Assembly: GCF_012027645.1 (NCBI RefSeq)
Contig: NZ_SNUU01000001.1
Coordinates: forward strand, 1,054,001 to 1,118,000
DNA length: 64,000 bases
Reading direction: 5' to 3'
Origin: Thermococcus sp. 18S1
GTDB taxonomy: Archaea; Methanobacteriota_B; Thermococci; Thermococcales; Thermococcaceae
Positions 38,268 through 47,819 of the stretch are shown one piece after another (positions within the stretch are counted from its first letter, which is position 1; the number at the start of each line of letters is the position of its first letter). Both the position numbers and the translations under genes were made by a program. The notes below the pieces were generated by a model, which saw nothing but the letters and a program-made list of their open reading frames with translations, made no database searches and was not told the DNA's origin.

Positions 38268-38768
38268 TCACACGGGGCCCTTCACAACTTTTCCACGGTA
38301 CTCCTCTATGACGTCGCCGTACTCCCTGAGGAGGAACTCCTTCGTCACGGGCTCCCCCTCGGGGTGGTCTATGCCCGGGCAGAAGGGGTCCTTTTTGACG
38401 TAGATTTCCATCTTTTTTCCGTGCTTCACAAAGACGAATGGATAGAGCCTGCACGCGAGGGGCCGGTGGTTGTAAATTTTGCAGCGCATGGTCTCGGGAT
38501 CAAGGAAAACGCAGCCCCCGTCGAAGGGACGCTTTTTGATGGCGTAGCTGAGGAACTTGTCCCCGCGGTAGAACATTTTATCGTAGTCCACGAATTCCCA
38601 GGCACTGTAACCCAGTTCCTCTATCCTGGCTATATCTTCATCCCGGATGGGTATCTCCAGCTCGTAGCAGCATTTTCCGCAGTTTTCAAGGCACTTAAAT
38701 TTAAAGGTGGGGTCGTGCTTGACCTCCAGGGTCTCGAGGTCGATGGTGGCAACCCACCGCCTCTCCAA
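38268..38768 (-). CDS. YkgJ-family cysteine-cluster protein
   Basis: A 166-residue protein with the CLENCGKCCYELEIPI cluster and later cysteines (GGCVFLD, MRCKIYNHRPLACRLYP, DPFCPG). This is the putative zinc/iron-chelating YkgJ pattern; Fe-S binding is possible but unproven. TTG 38768 is taken as start because GGGTGAGGGG lies just before it. It is adjacent to a lone RAM domain and SRP54 on the same strand. Confidence 0.82.
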   Translation of the reverse strand: MERRWVATIDLETLEVKHDPTFKFKCLENCGKCCYELEIPIRDEDIARIEELGYSAWEFVDYDKMFYRGDKFLSYAIKKRPFDGGCVFLDPETMRCKIYNHRPLACRLYPFVFVKHGKKMEIYVKKDPFCPGIDHPEGEPVTKEFLLREYGDVIEEYRGKVVKGPV

Positions 38769-38772
38769 CCCC

Positions 38773-39012
38773 TCACCCCCTGTAGGAGCTCGCTATCAGC
38801 GTCTCCGTCATTTCGATGTTCTTTATCCTCCGTAGGACCTCATCGTGGAACCTGTCCAGCTCCTCTATGCTGCTGACCCCCACGCGGAGGATCAGGTCGT
38901 ACTCACCGTAGACCCTGTATATCTCGTTTATCTTCTCGTTGCCCCGGAGGGTCTCGTAGACCTTCTCCTCGGTTCCGGGTTTAACAACAACCAGGACAAA
39001 CGCTTCCATCAT
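38773..39012 (-). CDS. Stand-alone RAM (Lrp ligand-binding) domain
   Basis: A 79-residue protein: [20 protein letters not shown] and [20 protein letters not shown] form the alpha/beta RAM fold of Lrp/AsnC proteins, but no DNA-binding helix-turn-helix is present. Such lone RAM proteins may sense amino acids or modulate full-length Lrp proteins. The ATG overlaps the SRP54 stop, suggesting co-translation. Confidence 0.82.
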   Translation of the reverse strand: MMEAFVLVVVKPGTEEKVYETLRGNEKINEIYRVYGEYDLILRVGVSSIEELDRFHDEVLRRIKNIEMTETLIASSYRG

Positions 39013-40355
39013 AGGCCGAACCCCCCGAAGTTAAACCTCTTGGCCATCTTGGCCAGCTTCCTCTTGTCCATGCTCTTGAACATCTTCTTCATCTGATTGT
39101 ACTGGTTGAGAAGCTCCCTTACCTCGGCGGTGCTGGTTCCCGAGCCGCGGGCTATGCGTTTGATCCTCGAGTAGTTGATTATCTCCGGGTGCTCGAGCTC
39201 CTCCTCGGTCATGGAGTCCATGATTACCCTGTACCTCCGGAGCTTCTCCTCGCCCACCCTCACGGCGTCATCCGGCAGGGAGTAGCCCAGTCCCGGGATC
39301 ATCTGAAGAACCTGCTTCAGCGGCCCCATCTTCTGCATCGCTTCGAGCTGGGCGTACATGTCCTTCAGGTTGAACTTGCCCTTGAGGAACTTCTCGAGGT
39401 CTTCCTCGCTGACGGCCTGCTGTTTCTGGAGCTCCTCGAGCTTCTCCAGAAGTCCCTCGATGTCTCCCATTCCCAGGAGCCGTGAAACAAAGCGCTTCGG
39501 ATCGAAGGCCTCGAGGTCGTCTATCCTCTCGCCAACACCGATGAACTTTATCGGGGCGCCGGTTGCGGCGACGGCCGAGAGTGCACCACCACCCTTGGCC
39601 GAACCGTCGAGCTTGGTGACTATTATCGAGCCTATCGGCGTTGCCTCCTTGAACGCCAGGGCCTGGTTATACGCCTGCTGGCCTATGGTGCCGTCTATGA
39701 CCAGTATGACCTCGTGGGGCTTTATGGCCTGGCTTATCTGCTTCATCTCCTCTATAAGGCCGGACTCCTCCTTGTGCCTTCCTGCTGAGTCCACGATGAT
39801 AACATCCACGTCCTTCCCCTTGAAGTACTCGACGCCCTCGGAGGCGAGCTTGACCGCGTCCTTCTCCTCGGGGTCCCCGGAGACCTCTATCCCGTACGGT
39901 TCAAGGAGCTGCTTGAGCTGGTAGTAGGCTCCCGGACGCCAGGTGTCCGAGCAGACGACGCCCACCTTGTAGCCCCTCTTCTGGAGGTGCCTAGCGAGTT
40001 TCGCCACGCTGGTTGTTTTACCCGAACCCTGAATACCGACGGTGAGCAGGACTGTGGGTTTCTCTTTTATCTCGAGGGGTTTGGCCTCCTTTCCGAGAAA
40101 TTTGGTCAGCTCCTCGTAGACTATCTGGATTATGTGCTCCTTCTTCGAAGCCCCTGCCGGGGGCTCCTCCTCAAGTGCCCTCTTCTCTATTGTTTTGGTC
40201 AGCTGAAGAACGAGCCTTACGTTAACGTCCGCCTGGATGAGTGCCCTCTGGATATCTCGCACTACCTCCTTTATCGTCGCCTCGTCCACGGTTTTCGAGC
40301 GGGCGAGCTTTTTCAGGGCGCTGTTCAGTGCCTTCCCAAGCTTCTCTAGGGCCAT
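39009..40355 (-). CDS. srp54: Signal recognition particle protein SRP54
   Basis: A 448-residue GTPase. An N domain precedes the G domain with G1 [22 protein letters not shown] for G3 and [11 protein letters not shown] for G4. A methionine-rich M domain follows ([30 protein letters not shown]) that binds 7S RNA and signal sequences. It delivers ribosomes to SecY. A TTTATAAAC box A lies about 35 bp before the ATG. Confidence 0.96.
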   Translation of the reverse strand: MALEKLGKALNSALKKLARSKTVDEATIKEVVRDIQRALIQADVNVRLVLQLTKTIEKRALEEEPPAGASKKEHIIQIVYEELTKFLGKEAKPLEIKEKPTVLLTVGIQGSGKTTSVAKLARHLQKRGYKVGVVCSDTWRPGAYYQLKQLLEPYGIEVSGDPEEKDAVKLASEGVEYFKGKDVDVIIVDSAGRHKEESGLIEEMKQISQAIKPHEVILVIDGTIGQQAYNQALAFKEATPIGSIIVTKLDGSAKGGGALSAVAATGAPIKFIGVGERIDDLEAFDPKRFVSRLLGMGDIEGLLEKLEELQKQQAVSEEDLEKFLKGKFNLKDMYAQLEAMQKMGPLKQVLQMIPGLGYSLPDDAVRVGEEKLRRYRVIMDSMTEEELEHPEIINYSRIKRIARGSGTSTAEVRELLNQYNQMKKMFKSMDKRKLAKMAKRFNFGGFGL

Positions 40356-40635
40356 TTTCTCTCACCGTAGTGATGGCGTCTCCAAAGTTTATAAACAGTT
40401 GGGTCGGCTCCCGGAAAAATTCGATGTTCTAATGTGCGCTTTCTTCTTAATCGGAAATGTCAGAGCAGATTTAATCGAACATATTTGTACATCCAACTAC
40501 AAAGACGGACGACGTTGCTTTTTTGAAGGAATAAAGAACTCCAAGAGTCACTTATGGAAATTTGGGGGCTGACAAAGCTTTTAAACCTCTGAGGGGCCAG
40601 ATATTATTGAAAACGGGGAAACGGAGGTGATACGG
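40356..40635. other. 280-bp AT-rich intergenic region
   Basis: Holds the SRP54 promoter on the minus strand and, toward the right, a CTTTTAAAC box A that drives the small gene at 40636. An open frame at 40432-40572 (46 codons) has no ribosome binding site and is not called. Confidence 0.45.
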
Positions 40636-40746
40636 ATGATGTGGATGGCCCACCTGTACGGATACATGCTCGAGAGGGAGATGGAGAGGCGGAAGCGCAA
40701 GTCCATCCCCGAGGAGCTCGCGTACGTTGAAACCCTTGGAGCTTGA
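40636..40746 (+). CDS. Putative 36-residue microprotein
   Basis: ATG 40636 is preceded by an excellent ribosome binding site (GGAGGTGAT at 40623) and a CTTTTAAAC promoter about 50 bp upstream. The product MMWMAHLYGYMLEREMERRK continues with a basic/acidic helix and ends LAYVETLGA. It looks like one amphipathic helix. Function unknown; the strong expression signals, not homology, are the reason to call it. Confidence 0.5.
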   Translation: MMWMAHLYGYMLEREMERRKRKSIPEELAYVETLGA

Positions 40747-40801
40747 TGGTTGAATCACCTCGCTTTAATAAGGTGCGGTTCTATTTTTACCCGGTGGTGT
40801 T

Positions 40802-41665
40802 ATGAGGATACACTACGAGTGCATCGCTTGTGCCGTTAACCAGGCTCAAAAGATAGCCGAGATGAGTACCGAGGACTTTGAAAAGCGCAGGAGGGCTATG
40901 CTTTTCGTGGCCAGGAAGCTTGGCGAGCTGTTTAGCGAGGATTCAATTCCCGCGGTGAGCGGGGGTATACTCTTCCTTGAACTGTACCGTTTCCTTGGGG
41001 ACGATGACCCGTTCAACGGCTACAAGGAGACCTCCACGAGGCTGGCCCGCAAGGTGGCCCGGGACATTGGGGTTCCGAAGGATTTCAAAGCCGCCCTCAA
41101 GCTGGCGATAGCGGGTAACGTCATAGACTTCGCCGTTGGCTACGACCCCTCAAAGATGGAGGAGGACATCTTCGGGGTGACCGGGGAGGAGCTTAGGGTA
41201 GACCACAGCGATGAGCTTCTCAGGGCGCTGGAGAACGCCGGGGTGCTGCTTTACCTCACCGATAACTGCGGGGAGGTGTACTTTGACAGGCTCCTTCTTG
41301 AGTTCATACGCAGGAGATTTCCCGGCCTGAGGATATACGTGGCGGCGAAGGACGGTCCGATAATCAATGACGCCACGGTCGCGGACCTGCTGGAGGCGGG
41401 GTTCAACGAGTTTGCTGAAGTTATATCCACGGGCTCCAGACTTCCGGGCACTCCACTTGAACACTCCTCCGGAGAGTTCAGGAGAATCTTCAACGCCGCC
41501 GACGTCATAATCGCCAAGGGACAGGCCAACTTTGAGACTCTGAGCGACCTGGGGGACAGCAGGGTGTTCTTCCTCCTCAAGGCCAAGTGTCCTCCAATCG
41601 CCCGCGAGCTTGGTGTCGAGAGGGGTTCACTGCTCTGTGTGAGGGGCGGAAAAATAGACGATTGA
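40802..41665 (+). CDS. DUF89/ARMT1-type metal-dependent phosphatase
   Basis: A 287-residue protein of DUF89 subfamily I. The N-terminal YECIACAVNQ has the CxxC of archaeal members. YLTDNCGEVYFDRLLLEF carries the Asp-Asn metal site, and AAKDGPIINDAT and IIAKGQANFETLSD complete the core. Family members are damage-control phosphatases acting on sugar or cofactor phosphates, or protein-carboxyl methyltransferase-like; the substrate is unknown. The ATG follows CCGGTGGTGTT. Confidence 0.85.
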   Translation: MRIHYECIACAVNQAQKIAEMSTEDFEKRRRAMLFVARKLGELFSEDSIPAVSGGILFLELYRFLGDDDPFNGYKETSTRLARKVARDIGVPKDFKAALKLAIAGNVIDFAVGYDPSKMEEDIFGVTGEELRVDHSDELLRALENAGVLLYLTDNCGEVYFDRLLLEFIRRRFPGLRIYVAAKDGPIINDATVADLLEAGFNEFAEVISTGSRLPGTPLEHSSGEFRRIFNAADVIIAKGQANFETLSDLGDSRVFFLLKAKCPPIARELGVERGSLLCVRGGKIDD

Positions 41666-41739
41666 CGATATTATCTTTGACGAATGTCTATTAGAAACCT
41701 TTTTATATTTTCAAGTGGTATATACTTATGGTGATATCT

Positions 41740-41949
41740 GTGACAACGGTAATTCGGAAAGATGCAGAAAGGTTTTTGAGGGAGTTAAGGGCTCATTACG
41801 GCGATGCCTGGAGGATGCCGCGCAGTAACTACCTGTCCAAGCCAGATTTCGTTGTGATCGACCCCAAGAGCGGCAAAAAGACAAAAGTAAGCTTCGTTTC
41901 CCTTGACGATGGTGAAGTCGTTGGTGTCGTTTACGACGACCTTGGCTGA
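41740..41949 (+). CDS. Small hypothetical protein
   Basis: 69 residues (MTTVIRKDAERFLRELRAHY...). GTG 41740 has GGTGATATCT upstream; ATG 41728 is about 25 bp after a TTTTATATTTT box A and could serve as a leaderless start. No family recognised. The central SKPDFVVIDPKSGKKTKVSF is well-formed alpha/beta sequence. Confidence 0.5.
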   Translation: MTTVIRKDAERFLRELRAHYGDAWRMPRSNYLSKPDFVVIDPKSGKKTKVSFVSLDDGEVVGVVYDDLG

Positions 41950-42039
41950 ATTTTCGCTTTTTGACTAATTGTGCCTATTCTGTTTTGGCCGTTGGAAACC
42001 ATTAAATACTTCCATATCGTAAATTTTCCGGTGGAAATA

Positions 42040-43341
42040 ATGGCCGCCGATGTTTACCGCGAGGCCCTTCGGCTGGCCTCTGATATACGGGACAAGTACC
42101 TGCGAGCAGTCACCTACGCTAAAATTGGCTATTATATGCACAGAGCCAAGAATCCTGAGTACGGGACTGCGTTTAAGTACGCCTTCAACGCGGTCGCCTC
42201 CATCGAGAACCCAGTTCTGGCAGTCAGGGCTCTCATGGAGATAGGCACCTACCTTCAGCTGGCAGGAAAGAAGACGTCCAGAAAAGTCTTTGGACAGGCC
42301 CACGATGCAGTGCTCGACTTCCCCCAACCTCTCCGCGACGACCTCCTCAGTGAGCTGGTAGTGAGGCTTCTGGAGCTTGACCTAGTTGATGATGCCCTTT
42401 TCTACGTTGCCGACATTGAGGATACCGTAAAGCGCAACGACCTCCTTCTGAAGATACTCCGTGCGTACCTGAATCGCGGTAACATGCGCAGGGCCGCGAA
42501 GATAATTGAGCAGATTGATGAGGAGCCCTGGCACTCAATAGCGGCAATCGAAGCAGTGAAGGAGCACCTTAAACGGGAGGAGTTCGGCAGTGCAATACGC
42601 GCCCTGTCGGAACTCAGGAGTGACTATTGGCTTGGCGAGGCCATGAGGGAGGTTGCTGTATATCTGAAAACGTCCGATGTCCCCAAAGCGACATATGAGA
42701 AGTTTGTGGATATCGCGCTATCGCTCTCCGGGGAGACGGGTTCGGATATCCTCAACTCACTTCTAATCGGCCTTGGGAACCAGGGTGAGCTTGAGTTCGT
42801 CATGGGAATACTGAAACGGCTGCCTCCAGAGCAGAGAATCACTGTACTTGAGGGAATCGTCAAGGTATCCGCCGACAGGGAGGAGATACTCTCCAGGCTG
42901 CTGGAACTCCTGAAGGGGGAGGAGTTTGAACATATAGCCGGTTTTGTGGTGGATCAGCTGCTCTCCAGGCCCATCAGCGAGAGGTATTCAGGTCTTGTTA
43001 AGTCAATAGGTGAGAGAACCAGAGATGATGCTGTCCTCGTTAAAGTCGCCACGTACCTCTCCAAGCTCAGAGACTTTGACGGTGCGTGGAAATTTGCCTC
43101 CCGCGTTCGCGGCCACTACCTCCGTTCGCTGGCATTTGGCAGCATAGCTGTGGCGAAGCTCAATGCCGGGGATATAGACGGGGCCATCGATGCCGCCCTT
43201 GAGGTGAAGGACGCCAAGTGGGGTTCCTGGCTCCTCAGCGAGATACTGACGAAGATACTGGAACTCCAGACCGAGGGAGAGGTTAGGGAGGACATCGAAG
43301 AGCGGGCGGAATACCAGAGGGGACTCTGGGAAAAGGGCTAA
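42040..43341 (+). CDS. Alpha-helical repeat protein (TPR/HEAT-like)
   Basis: 433 residues made almost wholly of paired helices of 30-40 residues: ALRLASDIRDKYLRAVTYAK, ALMEIGTYLQLAGKKTSRKV, ALFYVADIEDTVKRNDLLLK and similar blocks up to AIDAALEVKDAKWGSWLLSE. No enzyme motif or signal peptide. Such solenoids act as protein-protein scaffolds; the partner is unknown. ATG 42040 follows CCGGTGGAAATA; a TAAATACTT box lies upstream. Confidence 0.6.
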   Translation: MAADVYREALRLASDIRDKYLRAVTYAKIGYYMHRAKNPEYGTAFKYAFNAVASIENPVLAVRALMEIGTYLQLAGKKTSRKVFGQAHDAVLDFPQPLRDDLLSELVVRLLELDLVDDALFYVADIEDTVKRNDLLLKILRAYLNRGNMRRAAKIIEQIDEEPWHSIAAIEAVKEHLKREEFGSAIRALSELRSDYWLGEAMREVAVYLKTSDVPKATYEKFVDIALSLSGETGSDILNSLLIGLGNQGELEFVMGILKRLPPEQRITVLEGIVKVSADREEILSRLLELLKGEEFEHIAGFVVDQLLSRPISERYSGLVKSIGERTRDDAVLVKVATYLSKLRDFDGAWKFASRVRGHYLRSLAFGSIAVAKLNAGDIDGAIDAALEVKDAKWGSWLLSEILTKILELQTEGEVREDIEERAEYQRGLWEKG

Positions 43342-43381
43342 CGTTTTAAGCCCTCCTCCGTTTCTTCCCCTAGGTGATACC

Positions 43382-44185
43382 ATGCCGAGGATAGCAATTA
43401 TTGGAGGTTCCGGAGTCTACGACCCGAAGCTGCTTCAGAACATAAGGGAGGAGTTCGTAAGCACTCCCTATGGAAAGGTCAGGGTGAAGATAGGCGAGTA
43501 CGACGGGGAGGAAATAGCCTTCCTGGCGAGGCACGGCGAGGGGCACAGCGTTCCGCCGCACAAGATAAACTACCGCGCCAACATCTGGGCGCTCCACGAG
43601 CTCGGTGTCGAGAGGATTCTCTCAACTTCCGCCGTGGGCTCGCTCAACGAGGCCATGAAGCCGGGCGACTTCGTCGTTCTCGACCAGCTTATTGACTTCA
43701 CCAAGACGAGGCACTACACATTCTACGACGGCGACGACAGCCCGCACGACAGGAAGTTCGTTGCCCATGTGGACTTCACAGACCCCTACTGCCCCGAGCT
43801 CAGGAAGGCCCTTATTACAGCTGCCAAGGAGCTTGGCTTTGACTACCACCCAACGGGCACCTACGCCTGCATGGAGGGCCCGAGATTTGAGACGAGGGCC
43901 GAGATAAGGGCTCTCAAGATACTCGGCGCCGATGTCGTTGGAATGACCCAGTGCCCCGAGGCAGCTCTAGCCAGGGAGCTGGAGATGTGCTACGCTAGCG
44001 TGGCCATAGTCACCAACTTCGCCGCGGGGATAAGCACTCAGAAGCTCACCCACACCGAGGTCGTCGAGCTGATGGCCCAGAAGAGCGAGGAGATCAAGTA
44101 CCTTCTCATGAAGTCCATCAAGTACATCCCGAAGGAGCGCCACTGCGCCTGCAAGGACGCCCTGAAGGGTGCGACCGGAGAGTGA
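43382..44185 (+). CDS. mtnP: S-methyl-5'-thioadenosine phosphorylase
   Basis: A 267-residue member of the PNP/MTAP family: IAIIGGSGVYDPKLLQ, FLARHGEGHSVPPHKINYRA and TYACMEGPRFETRAEIRALK. It cleaves MTA from polyamine synthesis to adenine and methylthioribose-1-phosphate; a related purine phosphorylase activity is possible. The ATG follows AGGTGATACC. Confidence 0.93.
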   Translation: MPRIAIIGGSGVYDPKLLQNIREEFVSTPYGKVRVKIGEYDGEEIAFLARHGEGHSVPPHKINYRANIWALHELGVERILSTSAVGSLNEAMKPGDFVVLDQLIDFTKTRHYTFYDGDDSPHDRKFVAHVDFTDPYCPELRKALITAAKELGFDYHPTGTYACMEGPRFETRAEIRALKILGADVVGMTQCPEAALARELEMCYASVAIVTNFAAGISTQKLTHTEVVELMAQKSEEIKYLLMKSIKYIPKERHCACKDALKGATGE

Positions 44186-44288
44186 CCCCTCTTCTCTCAT
44201 TTTGTTACCGATACTGCTTACATTCAGGCGAGTTTGATAACGAAACTGTTTAAAACCTTTGAGTGGAGATATTAGTGGTGATTTCAAA

Positions 44289-45629
44289 ATGATGAAGTAC
44301 GATGTTGTAGTTGTCGGCGCGAGCGCCGGCGGCATAACCACGGCCCTCGCCGCGAGGCGGTTCTATCCCGACAAGAGCATCCTTGTGATCAAAAAGGAGG
44401 ACGTTGGGATAATCTCGTGCGGCATTCCGTACGTCTTTGGAACGCTCAAGAGCATCGATGAAGACCTCATCCCCCTCGACATGTTCTTCAAGCCGACAGG
44501 CATAGACGTCCTTGTGGACGAGGTGACCCACATAGACCCCAAGGCCAAGCTCGTGAGGACTAGAGGCGGAGAGGAGATTCGGTGGGAAAAGCTCGTCATA
44601 GCCACCGGCTCCCGGCCGGTTCTTCCGCAGGTTCCTGGATTTGACCTCGATGGCGTGCACACCATACCCAAGGACTACGAATACCTAAAGGAGCTTAAGG
44701 AGAGAGTGAAGGAAGCAGAAAACGTCGTTATAATCGGCGGTGGGTTCATAGCCCTTGAGGTGGGGGACGAGATACGAAAACTCGGAAAGAACGTCACCCT
44801 GGTCGTCAGGAGCAGGCTCCTGAGGAACTCATTTGACCCGGAGTTCAGCGAGATGGTGGAGAATAGGCTCCGCGAGGCTGGTGTTGATATTGTTTACGGC
44901 CATGTGGAAAGGCTCCTCGGTGGGGGAAGGGTCGAGGGAGTCAAGCTGGTTGATGGCACCGAGCTTCCGGCCGACCTCGTGATATTCTCCATTGGCTACA
45001 GGCCGAACGTTGAGCTTGCCGTTAAGGCGGGTCTCAAGGTTACGCGCTACGGCATCTGGACCGACGAGTACATGAGAACCTCCCATCCGGACATCTTTGC
45101 GGTTGGAGACTGCGTGGAACACAGGGACTTCTTCACGGGGAAGCCATACACCCTCATGCTGGCTTCAACGGCAACCTTTGAGGCCAGAATAGCCGGAGCG
45201 AATCTCTTCAGGCTTCAGATAGTGAGGGAGAACAGGAGAACGATAGGCGTCTACGCCACCCATGTTGCCGGCCTGACCCTCGCGGCGGCAGGCCTCACTG
45301 AGGAAGCAGCGAGAAAGGAGGGCTTTGAGGTCATAGTGGGCTACGGAAAGGCCCCGGACAAGCATCCCGCGGTTTTCCCGGGAACTTCCATGATAACTGC
45401 GAAGCTGATATTCTCCCGCGACAGGGGAGCTATACTCGGCGCCCAGATAGCCGGCGGGGAGAGTGTAGGAGAAATGATAAACGTCCTCGCGCTGGCGATA
45501 CAGAAGCGCCTTACCGCGAGCGAGCTCTACACGCTGCAGATAGCGACCCACCCGCTCCTCACGGCGTCCCCTGTGGCCTATCCGATACTTCAGGCGGCCG
45601 AGGATGCCCTAGCGAAGCTGCGGACATAA
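44289..45629 (+). CDS. CoA-disulfide reductase / NAD(P)H oxidase
   Basis: A 446-residue flavoprotein: the FAD-binding VVVGASAGGITTALAARR, the redox cysteine in IISCGIPYVFG, and the NAD-binding VVIIGGGFIALEVGDEIRKL. FAVGDCVEHRDFF and a C-terminal dimerisation domain follow. Single-cysteine members of this type in Pyrococcus reduce CoA disulfide and also act as NAD(P)H oxidase, handling sulfur and oxygen stress. ATG 44289 follows GTGGTGATTTCAAA. Confidence 0.92.
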   Translation: MMKYDVVVVGASAGGITTALAARRFYPDKSILVIKKEDVGIISCGIPYVFGTLKSIDEDLIPLDMFFKPTGIDVLVDEVTHIDPKAKLVRTRGGEEIRWEKLVIATGSRPVLPQVPGFDLDGVHTIPKDYEYLKELKERVKEAENVVIIGGGFIALEVGDEIRKLGKNVTLVVRSRLLRNSFDPEFSEMVENRLREAGVDIVYGHVERLLGGGRVEGVKLVDGTELPADLVIFSIGYRPNVELAVKAGLKVTRYGIWTDEYMRTSHPDIFAVGDCVEHRDFFTGKPYTLMLASTATFEARIAGANLFRLQIVRENRRTIGVYATHVAGLTLAAAGLTEEAARKEGFEVIVGYGKAPDKHPAVFPGTSMITAKLIFSRDRGAILGAQIAGGESVGEMINVLALAIQKRLTASELYTLQIATHPLLTASPVAYPILQAAEDALAKLRT

Positions 45630-45967
45630 CTTTTCCTTCCTTTTAGGTTGAGACGTTCTCGTAAAAGTCATCTTTTTGGGAAAAGCTTCAATAAAAGTTT
45701 GTAGCTCTTCTCCCCGGTTGCATTTTTATAAACGGGTTTCTCAACTCAAAGCCGAGGTTTTGGGTGAGAACCAGTTTGAAATCCTGTGAATAGGGTTTAA
45801 CTCCAAAAGACGCCCACGGGGCGTCAAAAGAAAGCAAACCCATTGTGAGATTGCATTTTTGGGTTGTTCTCCGTGTTAAACGCTCCGATAATGAGAAACC
45901 CATTGAAAATTGACACCTCAAGAAGGAGCTACAGACCTTGATCAAACTTCGCGAAGGCGAAGTTTGT
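45630..45967. other. Gene-free 338-bp stretch filled by a composite repeat
   Basis: Between the CoA-disulfide reductase gene and attL. It holds copy 4 of the composite structured repeat and no gene. The repeat ends directly against the attachment site of the integrated element. Confidence 0.7.
45681..45967. repeat. Composite structured repeat, copy 4
   Basis: The left arm is degenerate (GAAAAGCTTCAATAAAAGTTTG). The centre GGGTTTAACTCCAAAA is followed by GACGCCC ACG GGGCGTC (45809-45825) and AAAAGAAAGCAAACCC. CTCAAGAAGG leads to the right hairpin CTTGATCAAACTTCGC GAAG GCGAAGTTTG, which ends at the attL edge. Centre and right arm match copy 3. Confidence 0.65.
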
Positions 45968-46018
45968 TAGAATGGTGCGGTGGCCGGGATTTGAACCCGG
46001 GCCAGCGGCGTGGCAGGC
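45968..46018. repeat. attL: 51-bp copy of the 3' part of tRNA-Gly
   Basis: Identical over 51 bp to 56644-56694 (TAGAATGGTGCGGTGGCC ... GCGTGGCAGGC). The matching sequence in the intact tRNA-Gly gene runs from the anticodon loop to a few bases past CCA. It lies inside the integrase reading frame (peptide EWCGGRDLNPGQRRGR). Confidence 0.92.
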
Positions 46019-46857
46019 ATCGGAAATCGGAGTTTTTTGGAAACGAAGGTGGGATATGGGAGTATGCAGGAGTTAAGGGCGAGTTCGGGGAGTGGTTACA
46101 TAAGAGGAAAGGCCTCGCGGACAGGACGAGGCGGGAATATGTACGTCGGCTGGAGAAGTTCTTCAATAAGTATAAAATACGAACACTCCACGACCTCGAA
46201 GCCGCCCTCGAAGCCGAGGGGAACCCCCGGAACCTCGCCAAAGCCCTGAGGAACTACATCGCCTTTCTGTTGGAGAAGGGCGTCATCGACGAGGCCTACT
46301 ACAACGAACTCAAGAAGCGAATAGTTATCCGCTCGACGGGGACTGACTTATACGTGCCCGACGACGCCGAGGTTCGGGGCTGGTATGAAAAACGCGGCGA
46401 GTGGGAGGAGCCCTACCAGTTGGTCTTCGAACTCATACTATTCAGCGGCATCAGGGTATCCGAGGCGTTGAAGGTTCTCAGCGAGTTCGAGCCGTCCCGG
46501 CTCCACATCAACGACCAGTATGCTTATTATGATTTAGGGTGGTCGAGAGGTTCGAAGAAGTCGTGGGTGGTCTTTATGCCCCCAGAGCTCGCCAACCGTC
46601 TCAAGCGCCTCACGGTCACGGACGATGGGGTGTACAGCTACTTCTCCAAGAGGAAGATCCATCTAAAATATCTCCGCAAGTGGTTCATCAATAAAGCATT
46701 GGAAGCCGGGGCACCCGTGAACGTCGTGAAGTTCCTCGCAGGCCATAGCCTATCCGGGGATATAACCTCATTACATTATATAGATATGCTGGGTCAGGCG
46801 CGACGCTACTATCCTGACATACTATATAATATACGTACTGCCACAAAAAGTTTATGA
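45970..46857 (+). pseudogene. SSV-type integrase, C-terminal part (split by integration)
   Basis: 296 codons from the att core to the stop. After EWCGGRDLNPGQRRGR the protein continues HRKSEFFGNEGG and a SAM-like core-binding domain (KGLADRTRREYVRRLEKFFN). The tyrosine-recombinase catalytic domain has Arg in FSGIRVSEAL, KxxR in LKYLRKWF, His in AGHSLSGD and the nucleophile Tyr in SLHYIDM. Joined to the right-end fragment it makes a 390-residue integrase. Alone it lacks the N-terminal part and a proper start, so it is probably inactive while integrated. It is a mechanism-driven split, not decay. Confidence 0.88.
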
Positions 46858-46889
46858 ACTCAAAAAACCTACCACGTTAAGTTGAAAGG

Positions 46890-47002
46890 TTTATAAACTC
46901 CCAACGCCACATTTTTTATGGTGGGGACAGGGGCACGTAGTCGGCGACCCTGCTGGGACGGGACGTAACAATAGGCCATAACTCACCGCCCCATATTTTC
47001 AG
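46890..47002 (+). ncRNA. RNA-like leader, copy 1 (paralogue of 47820-47944)
   Basis: TTTATAAAC (46890-46898) is a box A. About 25 bp on comes GC-rich GGTGGGGACAGGGGCACGTA GTC..., ending CTCACCGCCCCATATTTTC. GGTGGG can pair with CTCACC (one G-U), closing a ~70-nt domain that ends before a T run. A second copy with the same promoter, the same GTAGTCxGxGAC core and a compensating CCCACC lies 0.93 kb downstream. The conserved shape argues for a small RNA; its class (antisense, H/ACA-like, other) is not determined. Confidence 0.5.
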
Positions 47003-47039
47003 TGTTACACGGCCCCCTGTAACCACCAGTTTAAGCAAC

Positions 47040-47068
47040 ATCTGATATATAATAAGTTGGTGATTGTG
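47040..47068 (+). promoter_or_regulatory. Second conserved promoter before the element gene at 47069
   Basis: GATATATAATAAG sits about 24 bp before the ATG and is also present before the gene at 48019. In both cases it follows the RNA-like block and a shared CTGTAACC...CAGTTTAA stretch, so each gene seems to have its own promoter downstream of the RNA. Confidence 0.45.
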
Positions 47069-47746
47069 ATGGCAGGTGTAAAGGCGAACACGACACAGAA
47101 GGTTGAAGTGAAGGACACGTACACGTCGTACGAGGAGATGCTGGACGACGTGGTCGCGTACGTTCTACAGAACGTGGAGGGTGCGGACGAGTACACGTAT
47201 CTTGCAAGCGCTGAGTACAGTATACACTCAGGAAGCACGCCGTATGACCAGCTGTTCGCGGAGATTGACGCCGGCATCGCATCTTCACTATACAACGACG
47301 TCGAGGACTTTGGATACATTGGGTTCATCGAGGGCGACTTCGTTTCCCTGCTCGAGGAGTACCTGTCCAGCTTCGTCGACGCTATGTGTTTCTATGACAA
47401 CTACGACTATCACGTCGAGCATCTAGACGACGTGTTCGACGGCGTCTACGTTGATTGCTCGACTTACGAGCACTACCTCGACCATCGCGTGGAAGAGTAC
47501 GCAGACATCGCTGGGATCTCACCCGACGAACTCACCGAGGAAGAACTCAGCGACCTGTCCTGGGACTTCAAGGTCGAAGCCCTCACGGTTAACCTATGTT
47601 TCAGTATGCCAGCACGCCTTGTCTATAAGGAGTATACTGAAAACACAGATTTGTGCGGTTGCGTGAGTATAACGTTCTACAAGCAGAACCCGGTCGCCGT
47701 CCTGAAAAAGCTCGTCGAGGAGATAAAGAACAGGCGTGGCGAGTGA
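47069..47746 (+). CDS. Hypothetical acidic protein of the integrated element
   Basis: Not recognised. 225 residues from ATG 47069 (GGTGAT 4 nt upstream). Very acidic and rich in Tyr and Asp: KDTYTSYEEMLDDVVAYVLQ, DVEDFGYIGFIEGDFVSLLE, DNYDYHVEHLDDVFDGVYVD. It ends with a basic helix (LKKLVEEIKNRRGE). Several cysteines lie near the C terminus. The acidity suggests a DNA mimic or adaptor, but that is speculation. Confidence 0.6.
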   Translation: MAGVKANTTQKVEVKDTYTSYEEMLDDVVAYVLQNVEGADEYTYLASAEYSIHSGSTPYDQLFAEIDAGIASSLYNDVEDFGYIGFIEGDFVSLLEEYLSSFVDAMCFYDNYDYHVEHLDDVFDGVYVDCSTYEHYLDHRVEEYADIAGISPDELTEEELSDLSWDFKVEALTVNLCFSMPARLVYKEYTENTDLCGCVSITFYKQNPVAVLKKLVEEIKNRRGE

Positions 47747-47819
47747 AACAAGACATTCTCTCTTCCCTTCTGGCTCCTTCTTCAACGCGTATTTTTTCTC
47801 ATACTTTATGTTGAAAGAC

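Noticed and set aside
40432-40572. 46-codon frame between srp54 and the microprotein
   Set aside because: AT-rich, no ribosome binding site, no promoter at a sensible distance.
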